Of a stretch of DNA of 64,000 nt, positions 1-8,793 are shown piece after piece. The stretch lies in NCBI GenBank assembly GCA_964408735.1, contig CAYPAX010000001.1:25216-89215 (forward strand). Direction: 5' to 3'. A program made the translations under genes and the position numbers. This DNA is from UBA7887 sp964408735. Lineage in GTDB: Bacteria; Pseudomonadota; Alphaproteobacteria; UBA7887. The notes under the pieces are model-generated. The model was not told the origin of the DNA and searched no databases. It worked only from the letters and a program-made list of their open reading frames with translations. Positions within the stretch are counted from its first letter, which is position 1; every line of letters starts with the position of its first letter.

Positions 1-3000
1 CAGGTCGCCATCGACGCGGCCGGCCCGGGCTCGATCATCCATGTTCATCCGGGCACCTACAACGAAGGCCTGGTCATTACCAAGACCCTCGATATCGTCG
101 GCGTCGGCGACCGCACCGGCGTGGTTATCGAATCGAACGGTGCCGATGCCGCCTGGTTCCAGGGCGGCGACGGGCGTATTGCCAATATGACCCTGCGACA
201 GACCGGCGGCGGCAGTTGGTATGGCATCGATATTTCGGCCGGCAACCCGACTGTCGAGAATGTCGACCTGGCCAGCCAAAGCCTGGCCAATATCGCGATC
301 CGCGAAGGCGCCGATCCGATCGTTCGGGATTCGCGCATCCACGACAGTCCGGAAAGCGGCATCTACATCTACGACAACGGTCGCGGCAGGATCGAGAACA
401 ACGACATTCATGACAACGGCAAGGCCGGGATCACGGTAGACTCGGGCGGCCGCCCGACGGTGATCGGCAATCGCGTCACGGGCAGTGGCTATGAAGGCGT
501 ATGGATCGTCGCGGCCGCCGCCGGTGGCCGCTTTGAGCATAACGATTTGCGCGGCAATGGCCGCGGCGCCTGGGATATCGAGGACGGCGCCGGGCCGGTG
601 ATCCGGGTCGGCAACCAGCCCGATGACGGCGGCGGCGGCGGTGAGGTCACACCGCCTCCCGTCGCGAGCGCCGGCGAGCTGCATGTGGACGCAGCGGGGG
701 GCCGCGACTATCGCATTCTGCAGCAGGCCATCGACGCGGCCGAGGAAGGCACCACGATCTACGTCCATCCCGGCACCTACACGGCCGGCATGCTGATCGA
801 AAAGAGCGTCGAAATCATCGGCACCGGCAGCCGCGAAGAGGTGGTGATCGAATCCACCGGCGCCGACGTCGCCTGGTTCCAGGGCGGCAATGGGCGCCTC
901 GCCAACATGACCCTGCGCCAGATGGGCGGCGGCAATTGGTACGGCATCGACATCTCGGCCGGCAATCCGACCATCGAGAACGTCGACCTGGCCAGCCAAA
1001 GCCTGGCCAACATCGCCATCCGCGACGGCGCCGACCCCACCATCCGGGACTCCAGCCTGCATGACAGCCCGGAGAGCGGCGTCTACGTCTATGACAATGG
1101 CCGCGGCACGATCGTGAACAACGACATCTACGACAATGAGAAGGCCGGTATCTCGGTCGCGTCCGGTGCCAATCCCGTGGTGCGCGACAATCGCATCACC
1201 GGCAGCGGTTACGAAGCCGTGTGGGTGCTTTCCGACGCTGCCGGCGGCCGCTTCGAGGACAACGACCTGCGCGGCAATGCCCGCGGCGCCTGGGATATCG
1301 AGGATGGCGCCGGGCCGGTGATCCGGGTCGGCAACCAGCCCGACGACGGCCCGGGCGGCGGTGACGTGCCGCCACCGGTGGCGAGCGCGGGCGAGCTGCA
1401 TGTGGACGCGGCGGGCGGGCGCGACTACCGCACCCTGCAGGAGGCCATCGACGCGGCGACCGACGGCACCGTGATATTCGTGCATCCCGGCACCTACACC
1501 TCAGGCATGCTGATCGACAAGACTGTCGAGATTATCGGCACCGGCTTCCGCGAAGACGTCGTGGTAGAAGTCTCCGGCGCCGATGTCGCCTGGTATCAGG
1601 GCGGCGACGGCGGCCGGCTCGCCAATATGACCCTGCGCCAGATGGGTGACGGCAGTTGGTACGGCATCGATATCTCTTCGGGTAGCCCGATCATCGAGAA
1701 TATCGACATAGCCAGCCGCAGCCTGGCGACCATCGCCATTCGCAACGGCGCGGATCCTGTGGTGCGGGACTCGCGTATCCACGACAGTCCCGAAAGCGGT
1801 ATTTACATCTACGACAATGGCCGCGGCACGATCGAGAACAATGAGATTACCGATCACGGCAAGGCCGGGATCACTCTGGAATCGGGCGCCGATCCGGTCG
1901 TGCGGAACAATCGCGTCAGCGGTAGCGGCTACGAAGCCGTCTGGGTGGTCTCGGGCGCGGCGGGAGGCCTCTTCGAGGACAACGACCTGCGCGGCAATGA
2001 CCGTGGTGCCTGGGATATCGAAGCCGGCGCCGGCCCCATCATCCGCAGCGGCAACCTGCCCGACGACGGCCCGGGCGGCGGTGAGGTGCCCGTGGCGAGC
2101 GTGAGCGAGCTGCATGTGGACGCAGCGGGCGGGCGCGACTTCCGCTTCCTGCAGCAAGCGATTGACGCCGCAGAGGACGGCACGACGATCTATGTCCATC
2201 CCGGCACCTACAGGGAAGGCATGCTGATCAACCAGACGATCGATATTGTCGGCGTGGGCGCGCGCGAAGAGGTGGTGGTCGAGGTCGCAGGCGCTGATGT
2301 CGCCTGGTTCCAGGGCGGTGACGGCAAGCTTGCCAACATGACCTTGCGCCAATTGGGCGACGGCAGCTGGTTCGGCATCGATATCGCGGCCGGCAATCCG
2401 ACCATCGAGAATGTCGATCTTTCCAGCGCCAGCCTTGCCGGCATCGCCATCCACAACGGCGCCGATCCGGTGGTGCGCGATTCCCATATTCACGACAGTC
2501 CCGAAAGCGGCATCTATATTTACGACAACGGCCGCGGCACCATCGAGAACAACGACATAACAGGCAATGCCGGAGCGGGCCTCACAGTTGCCACGGGCGC
2601 CAATCCCGTGGTGCTCGGCAATCGCATCAGCGGCAGCGGCTATGAAGGCGTCTGGGTGCTCTCCGACGCTGGCGGCGGGCGCTTCGAGAACAACGACCTG
2701 CGCGGCAATGGCCGTGGCGCCTGGGACATCGAGCAGGGTTCCGGGCTTGTCGTGCGCGCCGGCAACATCACCGACGAGGGCGGCGGTGAGGTGCCCGTGG
2801 CAAGCGCGGACGAGCTGCATGTGGACGCTGCCGGCGGGCGCGACTACACGACCTTGCAGGAAGCCATCGACGCGGCCGAGGAAGGCAGCACCATCTACGT
2901 CCATCCCGGCACCTACACGGCCGGCATGCTGATCGACAAGACGCTCGACATCATCGGCACCGGCACGCGCGACGAGGTGCGCGTCGAGGTGGCCGGTGCC

Positions 3001-4611
3001 GATGTCGCCTGGTACCAGGGCGGCGATGGCGTCCTCGCCAACATGACCCTGCGCCAGATGGGTGACGGCAATTGGTACGGCATCGATATCTCGGCCGGCA
3101 ATCCCACCATCGAGAATGTCGACCTTGCCAGCCAAAGCCTGGCCAATATCGCCATCCATGGCGGCGCCGACCCCATCGTGCGCCAGTCACGTCTGCATGA
3201 CAGCCCGGAAAGCGGCATCTACATTTTCGATGACGGCCAGGGCACCATCGTCAACAACGACATATACGATAACGCCAAGGCCGGAATATCGGTCGATAGC
3301 GGCGCCAGCCCTGTGGCGATCGGCAACCGCATCACGGGCAGCGGCTATGAAGGCGTCTGGGTGCTGGCGGATGCCGCGGGCGGGCGCTTCGAGGACAACG
3401 ATCTGCGCGGCAATGCCCGCGGTGCCTGGGACGTGGAAGCCGGCGCCGGCCCGGTGGTTCGCAACGGCAACCGGCCGGACGACGGCCCGGACGACAGGGC
3501 CGAGCCGGTGCCGCCGGGGTCTCTGTCGGGCGATATTCACGTCGATGCGGCGGGCGGGCGCGACTTCCGCAGCATTCAGGACGCCATAGATGCGGCGGAG
3601 GAAGGCGCCACGATACATGTCCACCCCGGCATCTATGCCGAGGGCCTGCTCATCGACAAGAGCATAGAGGTTCTCGGCACGGGCGCCCGTGACGAGGTCG
3701 TGGTCGAGGTCGGCGGCGCGGACGTGGTCTGGTTCCAGGGCGGCGATGGCAAGCTTGCCAATATGACGCTGCGTCAATTGGGCAATGGCGATTGGTACGG
3801 CATCGATATCTCGGCCGGCTCGCCGATCATCGAGAACATGGACGTCAGCAGCCAGAGCCTGGCCTGTATCGCCATCCACGACGGCGCCGATCCCCTGCTG
3901 CGCGACAATGCCGTGCACGATGGCAACGAAAGCGGCATTTACGTCTATGACGATGGCCGCGGCACCATCGAGGGCAACGACATCTACGGCAACACCTATG
4001 CCGGTATCGCCATTCGCAACGGCGGCGACCCGCTGGTTCGCCGCAACACCATCCGTGACGGCCAGGAGAGCGGCCTGCACATCTACGAGGAAGGTTTCGG
4101 CACCGTCGAGGACAACGAGATCCGCGGCAATATGCTGGCCGGGATCGAGGTCAAGGGCGGCTCCAACCCCACCATTCGCGGCAATCGCATATATGACGGC
4201 AAGGTGAGCGGCATCTACGTCCATGAGAACGGCGCCGGCACCATCGAGAACAATGAGATCTTCGCCAATGCCTATTCGGGGGTCGAGCTCAAGGACGGCG
4301 CCAATCCGATCCTGCGCAACAATATGATCCGCGATGCCGGCGAGAACGGCATCTTCGTCAACAATGACGGCCGCGGCATGATTCTGAACAACGATATCCG
4401 CGACAATTCCCATGCCGGCATTGTCGTTCACGAGGGGGGCAATCCATTGGTTCGCGGCAACCGTATCAACGGCAACGGTTACGAAGCGGTTTGGGTTCGT
4501 GCCGGTGGCGGCGGCAAGTTCGTGAACAACGATCTCAGCGGCAATGTGCGGGGCGACTGGGATATCGAGGAAGGCGCCGGCGAAGTGATCCGCGCCGACA
4601 ACCGCTCGTGA
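1..4611 (+). CDS. Multi-unit right-handed parallel beta-helix protein (5' partial)
   Basis: The reading frame is open from base 1, so the N-terminus and any signal peptide lie outside the window; about 1536 codons are visible. The protein is built from near-identical units of about 235-241 residues. Each unit opens with a segment like HVDAAGGRDYR, continues through AIDAA...VHPGTY (a pectate-lyase/DUF1565-type start of a beta-helix) and then runs into NosD-like coils rich in NNDI, SGIY and GNRI. Units begin near 661, 1378, 2092, 2797 and 3520. The last unit is longer because of extra 46-residue coil pairs. Units are joined by Gly/Asp/Pro-rich linkers. Such folds bind or cleave polysaccharide or act as surface adhesins; no catalytic residues could be assigned, so substrate and activity are unknown. 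The stop overlaps the start of the next gene (GTGA), implying translational coupling to a hydrolase. Confidence 0.85.
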   Translation, partial: QVAIDAAGPGSIIHVHPGTYNEGLVITKTLDIVGVGDRTGVVIESNGADAAWFQGGDGRIANMTLRQTGGGSWYGIDISAGNPTVENVDLASQSLANIAIREGADPIVRDSRIHDSPESGIYIYDNGRGRIENNDIHDNGKAGITVDSGGRPTVIGNRVTGSGYEGVWIVAAAAGGRFEHNDLRGNGRGAWDIEDGAGPVIRVGNQPDDGGGGGEVTPPPVASAGELHVDAAGGRDYRILQQAIDAAEEGTTIYVHPGTYTAGMLIEKSVEIIGTGSREEVVIESTGADVAWFQGGNGRLANMTLRQMGGGNWYGIDISAGNPTIENVDLASQSLANIAIRDGADPTIRDSSLHDSPESGVYVYDNGRGTIVNNDIYDNEKAGISVASGANPVVRDNRITGSGYEAVWVLSDAAGGRFEDNDLRGNARGAWDIEDGAGPVIRVGNQPDDGPGGGDVPPPVASAGELHVDAAGGRDYRTLQEAIDAATDGTVIFVHPGTYTSGMLIDKTVEIIGTGFREDVVVEVSGADVAWYQGGDGGRLANMTLRQMGDGSWYGIDISSGSPIIENIDIASRSLATIAIRNGADPVVRDSRIHDSPESGIYIYDNGRGTIENNEITDHGKAGITLESGADPVVRNNRVSGSGYEAVWVVSGAAGGLFEDNDLRGNDRGAWDIEAGAGPIIRSGNLPDDGPGGGEVPVASVSELHVDAAGGRDFRFLQQAIDAAEDGTTIYVHPGTYREGMLINQTIDIVGVGAREEVVVEVAGADVAWFQGGDGKLANMTLRQLGDGSWFGIDIAAGNPTIENVDLSSASLAGIAIHNGADPVVRDSHIHDSPESGIYIYDNGRGTIENNDITGNAGAGLTVATGANPVVLGNRISGSGYEGVWVLSDAGGGRFENNDLRGNGRGAWDIEQGSGLVVRAGNITDEGGGEVPVASADELHVDAAGGRDYTTLQEAIDAAEEGSTIYVHPGTYTAGMLIDKTLDIIGTGTRDEVRVEVAGADVAWYQGGDGVLANMTLRQMGDGNWYGIDISAGNPTIENVDLASQSLANIAIHGGADPIVRQSRLHDSPESGIYIFDDGQGTIVNNDIYDNAKAGISVDSGASPVAIGNRITGSGYEGVWVLADAAGGRFEDNDLRGNARGAWDVEAGAGPVVRNGNRPDDGPDDRAEPVPPGSLSGDIHVDAAGGRDFRSIQDAIDAAEEGATIHVHPGIYAEGLLIDKSIEVLGTGARDEVVVEVGGADVVWFQGGDGKLANMTLRQLGNGDWYGIDISAGSPIIENMDVSSQSLACIAIHDGADPLLRDNAVHDGNESGIYVYDDGRGTIEGNDIYGNTYAGIAIRNGGDPLVRRNTIRDGQESGLHIYEEGFGTVEDNEIRGNMLAGIEVKGGSNPTIRGNRIYDGKVSGIYVHENGAGTIENNEIFANAYSGVELKDGANPILRNNMIRDAGENGIFVNNDGRGMILNNDIRDNSHAGIVVHEGGNPLVRGNRINGNGYEAVWVRAGGGGKFVNNDLSGNVRGDWDIEEGAGEVIRADNRS
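661..3519 (+). repeat. Tandem ~0.7-kb intragenic repeats encoding beta-helix units
   Basis: Four complete direct repeats of 717, 714, 705 and 723 bp start at 661, 1378, 2092 and 2797. They are preceded by a partial unit at the window edge and followed by a longer variant unit from 3520. Stretches of the units are almost identical at nucleotide level, for example the segments encoding YGIDISAGNPT and SPESGIYIYDNGRG. They arose by duplication in phase with the protein domain and are good substrates for recombination that would change unit number. Confidence 0.85.
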
Positions 4612-5462
4612 GCGCCTATGCGGGAAGCGGCCGGGTGCCGGCGGGCGCCTGCGATTGCCATATGCACATCTTCGGCCCGGCCGAGCGCTATGCGCCGATC
4701 GATGAAGCGGATTATGCGCCGGCCGACGCCCTGTTCGAGGACTACACCGCCCTGCGCCAGGGCCTGGGCTTGAGCCGCACGGTGGTGGTCCAGCCCAGCA
4801 TTTACGGTCTCGACCACGGCTGCACCGCCGATGCGGTCGAGCGCTTAGGCGAGAGCGGTCGCGGGGTCGCCGTGCTGTCGCCCGACGATCATGACGGCGA
4901 GATCGAATATCTGCATTCGATCGGCTTTCGCGGCACCCGCTTCAACCTCGTCAACAGCGGCGGCATCGGCGCCGAGGCGCTGGAAACCATGGCGGCACGG
5001 GTGGCGGACTATGGCTGGCATGTTCAGGTCATGGTTACGGGCGATGCCATCGAGGCTCTGGCGCCACGCCTTGCCGCTCTGCCGGTGGACGTGGTGATCG
5101 ACCATATGGGGCGGGTAGACGCCAAGGTGGGGCCGGACCAGGCGGGGTTCCGCAGCTTGCTTGGCCTGCTTGAGGGCGGGCGCTGCTGGGTCAAGCTGTC
5201 GGGCGCCTACCGGGTCGACTTCGGTGGCGCGCCGTGGCCGGGCGCCGCGCCGCTTGCCAAGGCGTTGATCGCTGCCGCACCCGAGCGCCTGGTCTGGGGC
5301 ACGGATTGGCCGCACCCGGATCTCGGCACCAGCCCGCAGCCCGACGACGCGGCCCTGCTCGACGCCCTTGCTGCCTGGGCCGGCGACGATGCGCTGTTGC
5401 GGCGCATTCTTGTCGACAACCCGGCAGCGCTATACGACTTTGGCCCGGAGGCAAGAGAATGA
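4608..5462 (+). CDS. Amidohydrolase family 2 metal-dependent hydrolase (LigI-like)
   Basis: A 284-residue protein of the amidohydrolase-2 family, which includes 2-pyrone-4,6-dicarboxylate lactonase LigI. Visible family features are the early HMH metal-binding motif (His18 and His20 within DCHMHIFGP), a VIDHMGR strand, and the late VWGTDWPHP segment that carries the catalytic Asp. The GTG start at 4608 overlaps the preceding stop as GTGA; no upstream start is plausible because the frame would then lie deep inside the beta-helix gene. The next gene overlaps as ATGA. Neighbours (TRAP binding protein, AroE-like dehydrogenase) suggest uptake and breakdown of an organic acid or lactone. The exact substrate cannot be read from sequence. 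Confidence 0.85.
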   Translation: MSAYAGSGRVPAGACDCHMHIFGPAERYAPIDEADYAPADALFEDYTALRQGLGLSRTVVVQPSIYGLDHGCTADAVERLGESGRGVAVLSPDDHDGEIEYLHSIGFRGTRFNLVNSGGIGAEALETMAARVADYGWHVQVMVTGDAIEALAPRLAALPVDVVIDHMGRVDAKVGPDQAGFRSLLGLLEGGRCWVKLSGAYRVDFGGAPWPGAAPLAKALIAAAPERLVWGTDWPHPDLGTSPQPDDAALLDALAAWAGDDALLRRILVDNPAALYDFGPEARE

Positions 5463-6565
5463 ACAAGTTTGCAATCGTGACAGGCGTGATCGGCCTCGTA
5501 GTCGGCGTCGGGCTCGGCCAGATGGGCGGCGGCGGTCCTGCCGCACCCGACCCTGAGCCGACGGCCGCTGCGCCTGCGCCCGCGCCTGAAAGCGCCGCAC
5601 CCGTGCGCTGGAAGGTCGCCAGCACTTTCGCCAGCACATTGACGCTGGTCGGCGAAGGCGGCATCCACTTCCAGGACCGCCTGGCGGAGATCTCCGGCGG
5701 CGAGATCGCGCTCAAGTTCTTCGAGCCTGGCGCCCTGGTGCCCGCCTTCGAAGTCTTCGATGCAGTCTCCGCCGGCTCGGTCGATGCGGGCTGGGCGGCA
5801 TCGGGCTACTGGGCCGGCAAGATGCCCGCGGCGCAGGTCTTCAATTCAGTGCCCTTCGGGCCGATGTTCAATGAGCTGATGGCCTGGATGCGTTATGGCG
5901 AAGGCCAAAAGCTCTACGAGGAGCTTTACCATCCACACAACGTCCATCCCCTGGTCTGCTTCTTCGTGCCCCAGGACGGCTCGGGCTGGTTCCGCAGCGA
6001 GATCGCCTCGACCGAGGACTTCTCCGGCCTCAAGGTGCGCTATCTCGGCTTCGGCGCCCGCGTGCTGGAGAAGTTCGGCGCCTCCACCCAGATCATCGCC
6101 GGTGGCGACATCTACACCGCGCTCGAGCTCGGCACCATCGATGCCACCGAGTTTTCCATGCCCGCCATCGACTATGATTTGGGCTTCTACCAGATCGCCA
6201 AGCACTACTATCTGCCGGGCTGGCACCAGCCCGCCAATATGGGCGAGTTCATCGTCAATCTGGAGCGCTGGAATGCGCTTGAGCCCCGCCAGCGCGCCTT
6301 GATCGAGACGGCGTGCAGCGAGTCGGTCGTCAATACCCTGGCGTCGGGCGAGGCGGCCCAGACCGAGGCTCTGAAGAAGATCAAGGCCGAGGGTGTCACC
6401 GTACACCGCTGGCCGCCCGAGATGATGCAGGCCTTCAGGGAGCAGTGGATCGTGGTCGCCGAGGAACAGGCCGCGGCCGACGAGGGCTTCGCCAAGGTCT
6501 GGCGCTCGCTGCAGGACTTCCGCACCAATTACAGCGACTGGGCCGAATTGGGCGCCATGGACTGA
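5459..6565 (+). CDS. TRAP transporter solute-binding protein, DctP family
   Basis: A 368-residue periplasmic binding protein. It begins with a hydrophobic segment (about residues 4-22) followed by a Gly/Ala/Pro-rich linker, then a DctP fold starting at VRWKVASTF. Typical DctP elements are visible: a segment around AGSVDAGWAASGYW, the SEIASTEDFSGLKVR region that usually supplies the substrate-carboxylate-binding Arg, and AALELG-like text (YTALELGTIDA). The start overlaps the amidohydrolase stop (ATGA). No DctQ/DctM membrane subunits are in the window, so it either serves a distant transporter or its partners lie upstream of the window. Ligand is probably an organic acid; this is inference from the family. 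Confidence 0.9.
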   Translation: MNKFAIVTGVIGLVVGVGLGQMGGGGPAAPDPEPTAAAPAPAPESAAPVRWKVASTFASTLTLVGEGGIHFQDRLAEISGGEIALKFFEPGALVPAFEVFDAVSAGSVDAGWAASGYWAGKMPAAQVFNSVPFGPMFNELMAWMRYGEGQKLYEELYHPHNVHPLVCFFVPQDGSGWFRSEIASTEDFSGLKVRYLGFGARVLEKFGASTQIIAGGDIYTALELGTIDATEFSMPAIDYDLGFYQIAKHYYLPGWHQPANMGEFIVNLERWNALEPRQRALIETACSESVVNTLASGEAAQTEALKKIKAEGVTVHRWPPEMMQAFREQWIVVAEEQAAADEGFAKVWRSLQDFRTNYSDWAELGAMD

Positions 6566-7365
6566 TGACGGACTGGGTTAGCGGCAAGACCGCGGTCTAC
6601 GCCATTCTCGGCGACCCGGTGGCGCAGGTGGGCTCACCCGCGCGCTTCAACGCCCTGTTTCGAGAGCGTGGCCATGACGGGGTGATGGTTGCCATGCGCA
6701 TCACCGCCGAAGACCTGGTCACGGGCTTCGCGGGCTTGCGCGGCATCGGCAATCTCGCCGGTCTCGTCTTCACCATCCCGCACAAGCTGCCCATGGTCGG
6801 CCTGGTCGATGAGCTGGCGCCCAACGGCCGCCTGGTCGGTGCCATCAACGCCGCCAGGCCGGGGCCGGAGGGGCGCTGGATCGGCGACATGTTCGACGGC
6901 CGCGGCTGCGTCGCGGCCGCGCGCGCGAAGGGTCACGATCTCGCCGGGCGCGCGGTGCTTCAGGTGGGTGCCGGCGGCGTGGGGCGCGCCATCGCCTTCG
7001 CCTTGGCCGAGGTGGGCGTCGCGCGGCTCAGCGTCTCGGACCTCGATCAAGCGCGCGCCCGCAAGCTCGCCGACGACCTCACGGCCAGCTTCCCGGAAAT
7101 TGCCAGCGAGGTGGCCGCACCGCACGCCGCCGGCCACGACGTGGTGGTCAACGCGAGCCCGCTGGGCATGGCCGAGGACGACCCCATGCCCGTTCCCGCT
7201 GACGATATCGCGGCCGACATGCTGGTCATCGACGTCATCCTGCTCGACCGCCCGACGCCACTGCTGGCCGCTGCCGCCGAGCGTGGTGCCGCTACGCAAA
7301 ACGGCCACGCCATGCTGGCCGCGCAAGTCGGCGAGATCACGAAATTCTTCGGCGTCACCACTTGA
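6565..7365 (+). CDS. Shikimate/quinate dehydrogenase family protein (AroE-like)
   Basis: A 266-residue NAD(P)-dependent dehydrogenase of the AroE fold. The substrate-domain catalytic Lys is present (TIPHK, Lys74), as are the partner Asn95 (GAIN) and Asp111 (FDGRG). The nucleotide-binding loop is GAGGVGRAIA. It differs from housekeeping AroE in GAINAAR where GAVNT is usual, which is common in catabolic paralogues. The ATG overlaps the previous stop by one base (TGATG). Position at the end of an operon with a hydrolase and TRAP binding protein favours a catabolic dehydrogenase over aromatic amino acid biosynthesis. Its 3' end overlaps the convergent GST gene by 11 bases. Confidence 0.85.
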   Translation: MTDWVSGKTAVYAILGDPVAQVGSPARFNALFRERGHDGVMVAMRITAEDLVTGFAGLRGIGNLAGLVFTIPHKLPMVGLVDELAPNGRLVGAINAARPGPEGRWIGDMFDGRGCVAAARAKGHDLAGRAVLQVGAGGVGRAIAFALAEVGVARLSVSDLDQARARKLADDLTASFPEIASEVAAPHAAGHDVVVNASPLGMAEDDPMPVPADDIAADMLVIDVILLDRPTPLLAAAAERGAATQNGHAMLAAQVGEITKFFGVTT

Positions 7366-7987
7366 GCACGGCGGCAGCGGCAGGCCTCTCCCGGTAGCGC
7401 GCATCCCAGGCACGCAGGCGATCCCGCGCACCGAGCAGGTCGGCTTCGATGAAGCGCAGGAACTGCAGTGCTGCCTGCAAGGTGCAGTCGGCGATCGAGA
7501 CGCGCTCGCCCGCGAGCAGGGGCCGGCCGTCACCGAGCAGGGTTTCGATGTGGTCGAGCGAGGTTTGCAGGGTCTCTTCCATCTCGCCCGCCAGCGCAGG
7601 ATCGGGCGGCCAGCCCAGCGGCGATTTCGTGGCATGCGCATAGCGCGCCATGGGGATGGCGACGCGCAGATCGACCACGCGCTCGAGATCGCGGTTATGG
7701 GCACGGGTGAGCACATCGTTGCCGAGCAGGCAGTCGTCGGGAAAGCGCTCTTCCAGATATTCCATGATGGCCAGCGACTCGATCAGGTGTGAACCGTCGT
7801 CGAGTTCAAGCACCGGCAGGGTGCCGAAAGGGTTGCGCGCGAGATGCTCGGGCTCGCGGTGGCGCCCCTTCAGCGTGTTGACCATGACCTGTTCTATGCC
7901 GAGGTCGGTCCCGAGATGGGCGCGCTCGGCGATATAGAGCATGACCTTGGTCGGGTTGGGCGCCAGCGGCACCATGTAGAGCTTCAT
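7355..7987 (-). CDS. Glutathione S-transferase family protein
   Basis: About 210 residues. The N-terminal thioredoxin-like domain shows the GST layout: MKLYMVPLAPNPTKV opening strand and helix, the NPFGTLPVLELDDG cis-Pro segment, and ESLAIMEYLEERF. An alpha-helical C-terminal domain follows, with the typical SIADCTLQAALQF. The ATG at 7987 is preferred because it begins the canonical beta strand and leaves a 5-base gap from the upstream SDR stop; a GTG at 8005 would overlap that gene. It is the last gene of a six-gene minus-strand run, so a detoxification or isomerase role in the same pathway is plausible but unproven. Confidence 0.88.
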   Translation of the reverse strand: MKLYMVPLAPNPTKVMLYIAERAHLGTDLGIEQVMVNTLKGRHREPEHLARNPFGTLPVLELDDGSHLIESLAIMEYLEERFPDDCLLGNDVLTRAHNRDLERVVDLRVAIPMARYAHATKSPLGWPPDPALAGEMEETLQTSLDHIETLLGDGRPLLAGERVSIADCTLQAALQFLRFIEADLLGARDRLRAWDARYRERPAAAAVLKW

Positions 7988-7992
7988 GGCGC

Positions 7993-8757
7993 TCAGTGGT
8001 TCCACCAGGCGAGGTCGGAGAAGGGCCGCAGGTCGAGCTCGTGGGTCCAGGCCGAACGGTGCTGTTGGGCGATGTGGAAATAGGTGTCCGCCACCTCGGC
8101 CGGCAGCAGCAGCCCGTCATGTTCCAGGCCGCGGGCTTCGCGCAGCTCCTGGAACTTTTCCGCGCCCAGCATGCGGCCGAGGGTGTCTGGCGCGTCCACG
8201 GCGCCGTCGATGAGGATATGGGCGACGTGAATGCCCTTCGGCGCGAACTCCGCATTGAGCGACTGGCAGAGCATGCGGCGTCCGCCCATGGCCGCGGCGT
8301 GGGAGTGCTGGCCCTTGTTGCCGCGCACCGCCGCCGTCGCCGAGGTCACCAGGATCGTGCCCGTGCCGCGCTCTTCCATCAGCGGGCAGACGGTCGAGGC
8401 GGTGCGAAACAGCCCGAAGGTGGCCAGCCGCCAGCCCATCTCGAAAGCCTTGGCGCTAGTGTCGGCCAAGGCGCGGTCGCCTATCTGGGCACCGAGATTG
8501 TAGACCACCACCTCGATCGGCCCGATATCCGCCTCCACGGCGGCGATACGGTCCTCGATACTGTCGGGCTCTATGGCGTTGAGCAGATATCCCGAAGCCG
8601 AGCCGCCTTCGCTTTCGATGGCGCCCACGAGCTTGTCCAGACCCTCCTGGTCGGTGCGCCGCAAAAGCACGGCGTGATAGCCCTCGCGGGCAAAGCGCTT
8701 GCCGACATTGCCGCCGATCCCGGCACCGGCTCCGATTACGAGACAGACAGGTTTCAT
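7993..8757 (-). CDS. SDR-like protein with degenerate catalytic motif
   Basis: A 254-residue short-chain dehydrogenase/reductase fold. The dinucleotide-binding loop GAGAGIGGNVG (residues 9-19) is intact and the conserved Ser139 (LVTSATA) is present. The YxxxK motif expected about 14 residues later is replaced: His153 and Met157 occupy the Tyr and Lys positions (HAAAM). Downstream text (AEFAPKGIHVAHILIDGAVD) matches an SDR subgroup often found in catabolic operons. It may be non-catalytic, regulatory, or use an altered mechanism. It lies 36 bases downstream of the carboxyltransferase gene in the same operon. Confidence 0.82.
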   Translation of the reverse strand: MKPVCLVIGAGAGIGGNVGKRFAREGYHAVLLRRTDQEGLDKLVGAIESEGGSASGYLLNAIEPDSIEDRIAAVEADIGPIEVVVYNLGAQIGDRALADTSAKAFEMGWRLATFGLFRTASTVCPLMEERGTGTILVTSATAAVRGNKGQHSHAAAMGGRRMLCQSLNAEFAPKGIHVAHILIDGAVDAPDTLGRMLGAEKFQELREARGLEHDGLLLPAEVADTYFHIAQQHRSAWTHELDLRPFSDLAWWNH

Positions 8758-8793
8758 GGCACTCTCGCTCCGTGTTGTGTGTTGCTTGGCGCC

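Noticed and set aside
1501..3159. Long minus-strand open frame antisense to the beta-helix gene
   Set aside because: Caused by codon bias of repeated GC-rich units; Ala/Val/Asp-rich text with no family likeness. The same applies to 3187-4431.
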